Shown here piece by piece: positions 50,269 to 56,422 of a stretch of 64,000 bases of DNA. Under the pieces are notes generated by a model. It searched no databases. It was not told where the DNA came from and saw only the letters and a program-made list of their open reading frames with translations. The stretch covers positions 28,447,109 through 28,511,108 of the forward strand of contig NC_084975.1 of assembly GCF_963691925.1 (NCBI RefSeq), given 5' to 3'. Numbering within the stretch: position 1 is the first letter of the stretch; the number at the start of each line of letters is the position of its first letter. The DNA comes from Scomber scombrus (Eukaryota; Chordata; Actinopteri; Scombriformes; Scombridae). A program made the translations under genes and the position numbers.

Positions 50269-50375
50269 ATGTGGACATTTCCAAAAGCTTGAGTATAACA
50301 CATTTGATTTGTCTTGCAGGAACATTTCGACTGAAGTACACTCCTCACTCTGACAGTAAGGACTCAGGGGACTAA
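25866..50375 (+). CDS. zcchc14: Zinc finger CCHC domain-containing protein 14 (14 coding exons)
   Basis: ZCCHC14 is a cytoplasmic/nuclear RNA-binding adaptor that recruits the non-canonical poly(A) polymerases TENT4A/B to stem-loop RNAs through its SAM domain, leading to mixed tailing and RNA stabilisation. Exons: 25866-26360, 27686-27901, 33968-34223, 40043-40113, 40243-40314, 40525-40592, 41604-41770, 43833-43869, 43966-44467, 44558-44655, 46301-46398, 46523-46675, 47391-48614, 50320-50375. All have GT-AG borders and matching phases; the total is 3513 nt or 1170 residues, somewhat longer than the human protein (about 1090 as I recall). Order of parts: conserved N-terminal helical region (1-165), Gly-rich linker with CxxC (166-237), polyproline linker (about 265-300), PX-like region (about 322-416), SAM (603-660), low-complexity region, Cys cluster, CCHC knuckle (1129-1142), and the tail GTFRLKYTP that ends vertebrate ZCCHC14. 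ZCCHC2 is the nearest alternative; the N-terminus and the neighbours argue for ZCCHC14. Confidence 0.95.
27686..27901 (+). CDS. zcchc14: zcchc14 exon 2: Gly-rich linker with CxxC (inferred)
   Basis: A 216-nt segment in phase 0 at both ends lies between acceptor gttgttccag and donor gag|gtacag. It is much richer in GC than its intronic surroundings. It encodes a Gly-rich stretch (RGGAGGEGQGAGPGG) followed by SSCQLCHTRCTCWHE. Human ZCCHC14, as I remember it, has a similar Gly-rich linker followed by a CPACHK motif at this place. Because it is symmetrical (0-0), the reading frame survives with or without it, so it could be a cassette exon. Confidence 0.7.
28265..28370. mobile_element. Possible hAT-derived terminal fragment
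   Basis: The sequence ends in tttgagaaccactgg, the complement of the CCAGTGGTTCTCAAA terminus seen in hAT-derived elements. Only one end is recognisable. Confidence 0.35.
30230..30860 (+). repeat. Three-copy local repeat rich in GTTAGC/GCTAGC motifs
   Basis: The segment ttatggtacc ... cacgaga(a)cgttagc ... gcatttagc(a/t)gct ... ggtgtcaagaa occurs three times, with the ttatggtacc anchor near 30253, 30497 and 30697. Spacing is uneven (about 240 and 200 bp) because copies carry internal deletions. Confidence 0.8.
33055..33210 (+). repeat. Fish interspersed repeat fragment (aatatctcaaca / acattcatg type)
   Basis: The motif order (ggtcggccct, ctgaaatatctcaaca, acaaacattcatgtcc) is shared in part with 4541-4830 and resembles a dispersed repeat I recognise from teleosts. 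Confidence 0.45.
33968..34223 (+). CDS. zcchc14: zcchc14 exon 3: polyproline linker
   Basis: This 256-nt exon follows acceptor cacttccag and ends one base into a codon at donor aaag|gtgagt. It encodes SQTKEAGTVSGLNSG, then about 35 residues that are mostly proline with runs of eight and six, then a short basic end (SKSHQGKSGK). Polyproline runs of this type bind profilin, EVH1, WW or SH3 domains in other proteins; no partner is implied here. Confidence 0.88.
34472..34497 (+). repeat. Poly-G tract (26 G)
   Basis: An uninterrupted G run in zcchc14 intron 3, 360 bp upstream of a MITE. It could form a G-quadruplex; long homopolymers are also prone to sequencing error. Confidence 0.9.
34835..35034. 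mobile_element. hAT-like MITE, 200 bp, with 8-bp target duplication
   Basis: The terminal inverted repeats are taggcctgtcgcaataa at the left and the complement of ttattatgacaggccta at the right (15 of 17 match). Flanks ctgtgaga (34827-34834) and ccgtgaga (35035-35042) form an 8-bp target duplication with one mismatch, as expected for hAT. It aligns over much of its length with 6859-7151 but lacks about 80 internal bases. There is no transposase. Confidence 0.8.
35672..35784 (+). repeat. (TG)n microsatellite, about 110 bp, interrupted
   Basis: A TG run with TA and TTTG interruptions near its edges. Confidence 0.95.
36478..36633 (+). repeat. Degraded fish interspersed repeat, second copy
   Basis: Same motif order as 10108-10250: tgcctttattggac, GA-rich stretch, atgacatgtaacaaaggtc, then a gtaaccactcagctac-like end. 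Boundaries are approximate. Confidence 0.5.
37492..37561 (+). repeat. (CA)35 microsatellite
   Basis: An uninterrupted 70-bp run in zcchc14 intron 3. Confidence 0.95.
40043..40113 (+). CDS. zcchc14: zcchc14 exon 4: start of PX-like region
   Basis: This 71-nt exon lies between acceptor tttttttcag and donor gag|gtgggt. It encodes AVIEKVVLRGVTHKSEDNSE and YVFE, the opening strands of the PX-like fold. Confidence 0.9.
40243..40314 (+). CDS. zcchc14: zcchc14 exon 5: PX-like region
   Basis: A 72-nt exon, phase 0 at both ends, encoding VSWSDGFMSSVVRTQQEV then TELLSQ. The W-S-D and the (R)TQQEVTELL helix match the family. The preceding intron is only 129 nt and begins with an in-frame stop. Confidence 0.9.
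40525..40592 (+). CDS. zcchc14: zcchc14 exon 6: PX-like region, FPDEG helix
   Basis: A 68-nt exon encoding LSQAFPDEGVEKFFPQSIDL then DP, ending two bases into an Arg codon at donor cag|gttagt. Confidence 0.88.
41467..41603 (+). repeat. Poly-C tract plus 32-bp minisatellite ending in a splice acceptor
   Basis: C19 (41467-41485) is followed by three 32-bp units (41486-41517, 41518-41549, 41550-41581) and a 22-bp partial copy (41582-41603). The partial copy's last bases (cacccag) form the acceptor of zcchc14 exon 7. Confidence 0.95.
41604..41770 (+). CDS. zcchc14: zcchc14 exon 7: end of PX-like region and Pro/Ser linker
   Basis: This 167-nt exon encodes RCLTTLPCHVLQHHSVQLFF then TSTRP, followed by a Pro/Ser-rich stretch, and ends one base into a codon at donor a|gtaagt. 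The LPxHVLxH motif also occurs in human ZCCHC14 as I remember it. The acceptor is embedded in a minisatellite. Confidence 0.88.
42357..42419 (+). repeat. (GT)n microsatellite
   Basis: A 63-bp GT run with one TTGG interruption, in zcchc14 intron 7. Confidence 0.95.
43210..43238 (+). repeat. Poly-C tract (29 C)
   Basis: An uninterrupted C run about 60 bp downstream of a T22 run, in zcchc14 intron 7. It could form an i-motif, or a G-quadruplex on the other strand. Confidence 0.9.
43833..43869 (+). CDS. zcchc14: zcchc14 exon 8: 37-nt small exon
   Basis: Between acceptor tgtccctcag and donor cag|gtatga, this small exon encodes SLGCMLQYRGAN and two bases of the next codon. The flanking phases (2 bases in, 2 bases out) fit only this frame. 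Confidence 0.82.
43966..44467 (+). CDS. zcchc14: zcchc14 exon 9: Pro/Gln/Ser-rich linker and first half of SAM domain
   Basis: This 502-nt exon starts RVVYRVASVQPVVSTHG, continues through Pro-, His-, Gln- and Ser-rich sequence (PQHSQHHLQQQ and similar), and ends with EQNGILDWLRRLRLHKYYPV then FKQLTMEE, the first helices of the SAM domain. Donor gag|gtgggt, phase 0. Confidence 0.93.
44558..44655 (+). CDS. zcchc14: zcchc14 exon 10: second half of SAM domain
   Basis: This encodes FLALTEEDLNKYDLTQGAKK then KLKTQLELQKSA, ending two bases into a codon at donor ga|gtaagc. SAM domains of the Smaug/ZCCHC14 type bind short RNA stem-loops; the basic GAKKKLK helix is in the expected place. The preceding intron (44468-44557) is 90 nt long and open in frame. 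Confidence 0.94.
44893..44918 (+). repeat. (CCCCT)n tract
   Basis: Five C-runs of four bases separated by T; the minus strand has the G4 pattern GGGGA repeated. Located in zcchc14 intron 10. Confidence 0.9.
45422..45640 (+). repeat. (AC)n at 45422-45457 and (GT)n at 45571-45640, opposed
   Basis: An AC run and a GT run face each other 113 bp apart in zcchc14 intron 10. They are complementary, so the transcript could form a hairpin with stem of up to about 36 bp. Confidence 0.85.
45945..46025 (+). repeat. Fish interspersed repeat fragment (tagaatgcctttattgtcat)
   Basis: The text tagaatgcctttattgtcat followed by acgaaattt resembles a widespread teleost repeat end. Only this short piece is visible. 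Confidence 0.4.
46301..46398 (+). CDS. zcchc14: zcchc14 exon 11: linker after SAM, tandem acceptor
   Basis: This 98-nt exon encodes DREMKMEKRPCSGIARVTPS then SHMGPLAHPTSTA and ends at donor gctg|gtaaca. The acceptor is CAGCAG, so splicing three bases downstream would give EEM instead of DREM. A (TG)n tract takes the place of a normal polypyrimidine tract. Confidence 0.88.
46523..46675 (+). CDS. zcchc14: zcchc14 exon 12: Ser-rich region
   Basis: Between acceptor tgttacag and donor gcc|gtaagt, this 153-nt exon encodes GELRVEVDAVLHHHPVSTDS, a serine-rich run, and CDATFDRTRDLHR. The ELRVEV motif is shared with human ZCCHC14 as I remember it. Confidence 0.9.
46934..46972. mobile_element. One end of a TTAA-type MITE
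   Basis: The end gaacagtatgtaaggggttaa matches the terminus of the element at 57960-58087 and finishes in TTAA. The opposite end was not found. Confidence 0.45.
47391..48614 (+). CDS. zcchc14: zcchc14 exon 13: low-complexity region, Cys cluster and CCHC zinc knuckle
   Basis: This 1224-nt exon carries the conserved SSRPTAQVLPVQ block, long Ser/Pro-rich stretches (48001-48060 encodes a serine run), a Cys cluster CVCSSCGCRGNCG at about 48216-48255, and near its end the zinc knuckle CYNCGANGHRAEDC (C-x2-C-x4-H-x4-C, all four ligands present). Donor caag|gtgaga. The knuckle is the retroviral Gag-type CCHC fold that binds single-stranded RNA. Confidence 0.95.
49634..49931. repeat. Long imperfect inverted repeat (foldback), arms about 145 bp, 4-nt loop
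   Basis: The left arm (attttgaatatttagctcac at 49634) is matched in complement by the right arm ending at 49931. Pairing continues inward through ctcatttttctttcatt and cagaaatt to the centre, where ctaaatta and taatttag flank a TTAC loop at 49777-49780. Differences are a few substitutions and small indels. Confidence 0.9.
50076..50268 (+). repeat. (CTAT)n tetranucleotide microsatellite
   Basis: About 48 units with G-for-C interruptions at 50149 and 50205, exactly 56 bp (14 units) apart, suggesting an internal duplication. It ends about 50 bp before the last zcchc14 exon. Confidence 0.95.
50320..50375 (+). CDS. zcchc14: zcchc14 exon 14: C-terminal tail and stop
   Basis: After acceptor tcttgcag this encodes GTFRLKYTPHSDSKDSGD and TAA (50373-50375). 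GTFRLKY is the conserved end of vertebrate ZCCHC14. Confidence 0.95.
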
Positions 50376-52975
50376 CCAGGAGACACACAGCGGTGGATTT
50401 AAATCGTCACACTCTCGACACGACTGTACCTCATGTTCCTCCCGGAGCCGACAGGCAGCCTCCACACATACTTTAAAAGGGATGCGCAGACAGTCTGGTT
50501 CACCGCCGGTCCGTTTAAGGACAGCGGATCCATTTGATCCTTTCATTTCTTTTACAACAGCCAACACTGCAGAGAACCATCGGGAGCAGCTGCCTGAGAG
50601 CAGTGAAAAACAAGGAGGAGGAGTTCTTTTACACTACTTCTGTATACTTCACTGAGAGATGAAACGAGAGCACGTGAGGAAGAGATGGAACGGCTGTCGC
50701 AGTCTGTGTCATCAGATTAGCTTTCAACCCCCCTCTTCCTCCTCCTCCTCTTCGGATCTCCTCGCATACAAACACAAAGTCACAAGGAGAGCTGGAGATT
50801 GTAAACTCTCAGAGCTCCTCCATGAAGAAACAGTATACAGTGCAGTAAAACCTCAACATTTACAGTCTCCTGGATGGTTCACAAACCAAAGCAACACAAG
50901 TCCAGCATCCTAATAACTTCCTGGACACTCAGTGGAGTGCATTTTTTAAACTGGCTCTAAACCTTTAAAGCCAGTTTGATCTTATCACAGCATCCTCCCT
51001 TTCACTGAATCCACCTCACACCACCCGGCTGTAAAGCACAGGTGATTAAAAGAAGCATTTCTACGTCTGGGTCATGTGACAGTAGAGCAGTTACAAAAGC
51101 CGTGTCCCAACTCCATACTTCATGCTAACTGTATACAGCACACACTTTACACTAATGTTTGTAGTGAGTTGCTTTTTTTTTTGCTGTTAGTTTACAAGGA
51201 ATCAACGTACTTCATTGTTTTATAACAGGAAATGATGCAATACATGCATCGTTTAAAGGCAAACTGACCAATTTAACCTCGCCTGTTTACAGTCATTGTT
51301 TCCCGCCAAAAAACACTTAACAAACTGAAAGCATTTTCTTCCTCATAAAACATTTGCAGATTTTTTTTTTAAGTTTACATGCAAACAATCTTCTTTATTA
51401 TTATTTTATTTTATTGTTTTACTGCTCAATAGCACTCCTAGTGGTGTTATTAAAATCTTCACAGTGTACCTTTAAACTTAAAGACACAGCTACATGTTTT
51501 ACCACCATCCTCAATTTATTTTAGGCAGCTGTGAGTAGCTCTAATATTTCAACAGTATACTCAACTCAACTTTTTTTAATAGTTTGCATACTGACTGTTT
51601 TGAGCACACTACATACTCATACATGCAACTACATACATACAAATGTATAGAATTAGAAAATAGTATGAATTTGGGACACAGCAAACGTGTTACATATAAA
51701 AAAAAGTTTTCATTTGTATTTTTTTTCTTTCTTTATCTTACTTTTCAAAGTAAGTGTGTACCCTGATTCAAGAGCTGAATGTCCTCAAAAGTCGACGAGG
51801 GAACGGACAGTCATGATGCGTTCGTCATCGTTGGAATTGTGCGTCTTCATTCAGCAGGGGTGATCTTACCGACTCCCCCGCAACAGTGCCTGGGGTTAAC
51901 ATGCAGCCCCTCTACCTCTGGGCCAGTCTAGGTAAAAAAAAAGAAAAGAAAAGAAAAGACTTCCATTGCCAGATCAGGACAATCAAATCGCAGGCGTAAA
52001 AGATCATCTGTCTGTACTTGAACGTCTTTGTACGTTCAGTCACTCCTGTGGTCGCTCAAGGCGGATAAACATTTGAAAAGTGCCAATTTTCCTGCAGTCG
52101 AGTTTGCTGACGTTTCATTTTTTTAAATATATATATATATATTGTTGATGTAAGTGAATGAATGTCCTACACTTCAGACTCTTTTCTAATTGTTTTAGTC
52201 TTTCTACAAAAGAATTCAGGAGAAAAAAAAAAAACAATGTATGAAAAAGTTTTGGAAATGTTTCCAAGTGTTGGGACTGTGTGTGAGCGTATGAGTCGCT
52301 GGGCAGGACCCGGAGTTTTAGACACGAGGACAAGCTGGTCCTTCAGAGACACACAAAAAATACAATAATACTATGTGCACCCCCGGAGGGTGCAGCACAG
52401 GGACATTTATTTAAAATGCTGAATATTCTGTTGTTTTAAAATAAGAAGTCAACATTGTGCTTTTTTTTTTTTGTAAAATAAAATATGTGGTCTTCGGACA
52501 GAGATACGAGGCTCAGAATCAAACCAGCAAGCCTCCGTTCAGCTGAATGTTGGTGTGAGTTGTAACTGTGCAGCTGTGTTCATCGCTAAAGGTGCACAAC
52601 AAGATTTCATTCTATCGTTGCACAGAAGGAAAAACTTTTTTTTGTTTCACAGGACAAACCAAAGATTGACCTCCGTTGAGGGTTTTTGTTTGTTTGTTTG
52701 TTTTTTTTGCTGTTTTGCTGTTGCCTTAAGCATCATGATAGAGCCCGGTAAAGCTGATATCACAGCGTTGCATGTTGCTTCATCTTTAGTGAAAAAAAAA
52801 AGCGCTTATGGAATATTTGTGTGCAATTGTTTGAATGCAGTTTATAATCATCCGGTTCAAGTATAGGTCAGATTTTTTTTTTTTTTTTTTGTTATTGCTT
52901 ATTGTGTTTTAAAATTTGACTCCGAGGGGGGAAAAAAACAATTTGAGTAATAAAATCTGTTCTGATTCTGACTTT
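50376..52975 (+). other. zcchc14: zcchc14 3' UTR
   Basis: About 2.6 kb from the stop to the likely cleavage site. AATAAA is present at 52477-52482 and 52949-52954; the second is followed by a GT-rich stretch and is the better distal signal. T- and A-rich runs are frequent. Confidence 0.65.
52949..52954 (+). terminator. zcchc14: Polyadenylation signal AATAAA for zcchc14
   Basis: Canonical AATAAA followed within 30 bp by tctgttctgattctg, a GU-rich downstream element. An alternative AATAAA at 52477 could give a shorter 3' UTR. Confidence 0.6.
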
Positions 52976-54499
52976 CATTATATTGTCTGTGAGATTTATT
53001 TTGAAAGAGACATTTTAAGAAGGGAAATAAATATTCAGGCAAGTTATTTGTTATATTCTGTGATCTAGTTTTATTACTTCTAAGTTATTTATTGAGGAAA
53101 ACTACACAATATTGGATGATTTAAGCTTCTAAAATGTGGATGATTTGTTGCTCTTTTCTCTTTTCATTTTAAACTGAAGATTTTCGGAGTTATGGACTGT
53201 TGGGGGGAAAAAATGGAAAAAATCAGCATAAACAAACAACTCTCCAGCATGAAATGTATCAAACGCTGGATTTTTACACCCTGAAATCCAGTTTCCTGTC
53301 AGTGTTTGGCACATTCTCGCTCCTCTCAGCTCTTTGCAGTCTAAGCCTGAATATAAATCTAGATGATACTTTTAAACAGTCAGAGGTAGATATTGAAACT
53401 TTGCCAGAGGACTGAAGGACTAAAATGAGCCAGTGGAGCAACACAAAGATTACAGGTCTCTCTTTTTTCTTTTTCGTGGATAAAAAAAACACCATTCTCA
53501 TCCATAGAAAATTACAGGGAGCGTGTGGAACAGATCTATATTTACACATGTATGAATAGATGTTATCTTTAGAGTTACATTATTTTTGGTAGCAGTTTAC
53601 AAGCTAAATGCAATGCAGTGATTCAAGTTAGACAGTGGTGGAAGTCTCTCAAAAATGTGCACATATCTAAGTAAAAAAGTTGTAGATGTATAAGCAGCAT
53701 GTTACTGTTATTATTGTCAAGTTATTACGTTATCGGCTTCTTACATAAAAAAAACGGACAAAATGATTACATTATTGGCCGTTATGACGTTATTGGCTGC
53801 TACAGGCCCCTCCAAATGGTCACATGATAAATCAGAGGGGTCGTAAAATGAACGTTAAGGGGTTAACGGGAGAAAATAAGAGGAAAAAACAAAAGTCCTG
53901 CCATACAAATTTGATTCAATTTTTTCTTTGCAAAATATTGGATCATTTTCAGCCATTATATTGATTTAGTGTTTATCAGTGTAGTGTCATTTATGGGTTT
54001 TTTTCGTTGTAAAATGTTCATCTGAAGGGTAATATAGCTTTCAAATAAATGTAGTGGATTAGAAAGTACAATATTTCCTTCTGAAATGTAGTGAAGTGAA
54101 AGTAAAAGCAGCATCAAATAGAAAATACTCCAGTAAAGGACTAGTCCCTCAAAATTGTACTTAAGTAGTACACATTACATCCCATTAATTAAGTTTAATA
54201 ACTACAACTATAACATGGGTTCATCTTTAAATTACAATCATCGCCATCATCATCATCATCATATTAAGATCATTATGATCCTATACACACATATATTTAA
54301 CTTTGTGACAGCTGACACATGTTAATGCTCTGATAACTTGTGGTATAAGTGTGACTTGGTTACAACACAGTGGACTTCCTTCATTTTTACCACAGATACT
54401 TCACATTTCATGACTCGGCACAAACTGTCTTTAAACATTTAAAAGCTCTTGTGTCTGTTTAAGTGTTTCGGGGGAAAATAACTGAAGCAGGCCCAACCA
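52976..54499. other. zcchc14-map1lc3b intergenic (tail-to-tail)
   Basis: No gene recognised. The right half (about 54040-54180) resembles a dispersed fish repeat (gaaatgtagtgaagt ... ctcaaaattgtacttaagta). Confidence 0.55.
54040..54180 (-). repeat. Fish interspersed repeat fragment (tacttaagtacaattttgag type)
   Basis: On the minus strand it reads tacttaagtacaattttgag, followed by a ctccactacatttcag-like end, a motif order I recognise as dispersed in many teleost genomes. Assignment is from memory. Confidence 0.5.
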
Positions 54500-56244
54500 T
54501 TCCATTTTTTTTCTCCTTTTATTGTTTATAAAATACCAACATAAATACATAAAGGAGAATGAGTGATATTGCTGTGTGTGGATGCGTGTGTGTGAAACAG
54601 AGGAGCAGGCGGGGGGAAAAAAAGACACCAACTAAAAACAAATGCTCCACCCCTCTGTAAACGAACACACAGTGGCTTTTACTAGTCAGGAAAAAAAAAA
54701 ACACAAAAAAGAAAAGAAAAGAAAAGTCACCTTTGTACTTCACATACTGTGTGTGGACAGCGAGAGTAGAGAGAGACATGTCGTACGATCGAAATAAAAA
54801 TCACGTTAAATAAAAACGAACCAAAAAATAACTAAACGATAAAATACTGCGATACAAAAGCAGCTAAACCTCCATCTGTTAAAAGAGAGATGGTGAGGAG
54901 GAGGAGGAGGATGAAGGTGTGAAGGTCCATCTACAGACAGACAGATAGACGCACATACAGGATATTTAATATGTGTTATAGAGCAGCAGTGGCAGCTCTT
55001 GGTCCAAAGGTGAAACACAGACACCCACGCTTCACTCTTTTCTTTCGCTTTTCCTTCAAAGGAAACGAACGCTGTCTTATTTTAAGCGACCTTCCCCTCC
55101 AAACCCTCCACCATCATCAGCATATACAGAAACACCCCACCCCCCGCACCCCCTTCCCCCCCAACTCCCTCTTCATTCACACATGCAATCACACCGTGCT
55201 CTTCATAGTGTTTTCCAAAGTCAACTTGGTTACACTCTCACTTTTTTATGTTCATAAGCCGTAACATCACCATCTGTACACCAAGGCAGGTTTTTTTTTT
55301 AAAGTTTTTTTTTTTTTTTTTTTTAAATGCGAACTACAATCATCTGTTTGGAGAGCAAAGCAGTTTTCCTTACGTCTTTTTTTTTGTTGTTGTTTGTTTT
55401 TTTGTTTACAGTGAAGATGCTTTTATAGGCTACGAAGGCAGGGAGGGTAAAAAACACCGAAGAAGGAGCGTAAAGGGAATGTGACGAGACACACACAGCA
55501 GAGATGCAGATTTTTCATTTAACATGGATCTTCTTCTCTAGGCTCCGACTCCTAAATTTGACCTCAGACTGCAATAAAAAAACCTCAGGAAGCCAAAGCT
55601 CGCTCTCTCTTGCTCTCTCTTTCTCTCTCTCTCTTTTTTCAGGCATTTGTCTCCACAAACCTTAAATCTAAGGTGGGCTTTGTTCATTGGCTAATGTATA
55701 TATATGTGTAGATAAGTGGCGGAGCCGCACCACTTTCATGTAATACCTGCTACCTGAAATGTATATATACATTAACATAAATACAGCCTAAGAGACACGG
55801 AACCACAACATTAAAAAAACGAACTGTGGGTACGTTGCCGTGACAGCTGATTCACCAGAGACGATAAAAGAAGCAGAGACACACACTAACAGACTAATGG
55901 CCTTGAGTCAGATTTTTTTGGGGGGGGGGATTTCTGTACTCAAACTCTGCTGTTCTGGTTTGACCCTCGTGGCTTTTATGCTACCGGGTGAAGTGTGTCG
56001 GAACGCTGCGGCGAGAGAGACGACGGCCCCCGAAATCGATCTGAGCCGTTAACGTTATCGTGTTTAAACATTTAGCGGTTTGCTTCCGTGTTTTTTCTTA
56101 CAGTCAAAGACTAACGTGGCAAAGACGACCGTGTAACCGGAGGGAAAACATGGCTGTGGGAGAGGGAGGAGGAGGAGGGGGGGGCTAAAAACTATAATTG
56201 TCCAATCGCTGGCCAGGGTAGATGGGAAGAAGGAAGGCTGTTTT
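54500..56244 (-). other. map1lc3b: map1lc3b 3' UTR
   Basis: Runs from the stop at 56245-56247 to a likely cleavage site near 54500. It holds T-rich runs on the plus strand (55290-55325, 55377-55402) and a (TCTC)n patch near 55600. No coding sequence recognised. Confidence 0.6.
54518..54523 (-). terminator. map1lc3b: Polyadenylation signal AATAAA for map1lc3b (minus strand)
   Basis: TTTATT on the plus strand is AATAAA on the minus strand, 1.7 kb beyond the LC3B stop codon. Other signals may exist closer to the stop. Confidence 0.5.
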
Positions 56245-56422
56245 TCACTGGGCGCTGACGACGGTGCCGAAGGTCTCCTGGGAGGCGTAGACCATGTAGA
56301 GGAAGCCGTCCTGGTCCCGCTCACGCTCGTACACCTCAGAGATGGCCGCCGACACGGACACCATGCTGTGACCGTTCACCAGCAGGAAGAAAGCCTGGTT
56401 GGAGTTTAGCTGGAGGCGCCTC
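56245..56422 (-). CDS. map1lc3b: map1lc3b last coding exon
   Basis: After acceptor cccaccag it encodes RRRLQLNSNQAFFLLVNGHS and onward through MVYASQETFG, then TVVSAQ and TGA at 56247-56245. The conserved glycine is the ATG4 cleavage point. Confidence 0.95.

Larger units (their letters stand above)
48615..50319 (+). other. zcchc14: zcchc14 last intron
   Basis: AT-rich intron with a ~298-bp foldback inverted repeat (49634-49931) and a ~193-bp (CTAT)n array (50076-50268) close to the acceptor. No exon seen. Confidence 0.8.

Noticed and set aside
50042..50375. Frames encoding repeated YLSI
   Set aside because: Translation of the CTAT microsatellite; only the last 56 nt are coding, in the frame continuing zcchc14.
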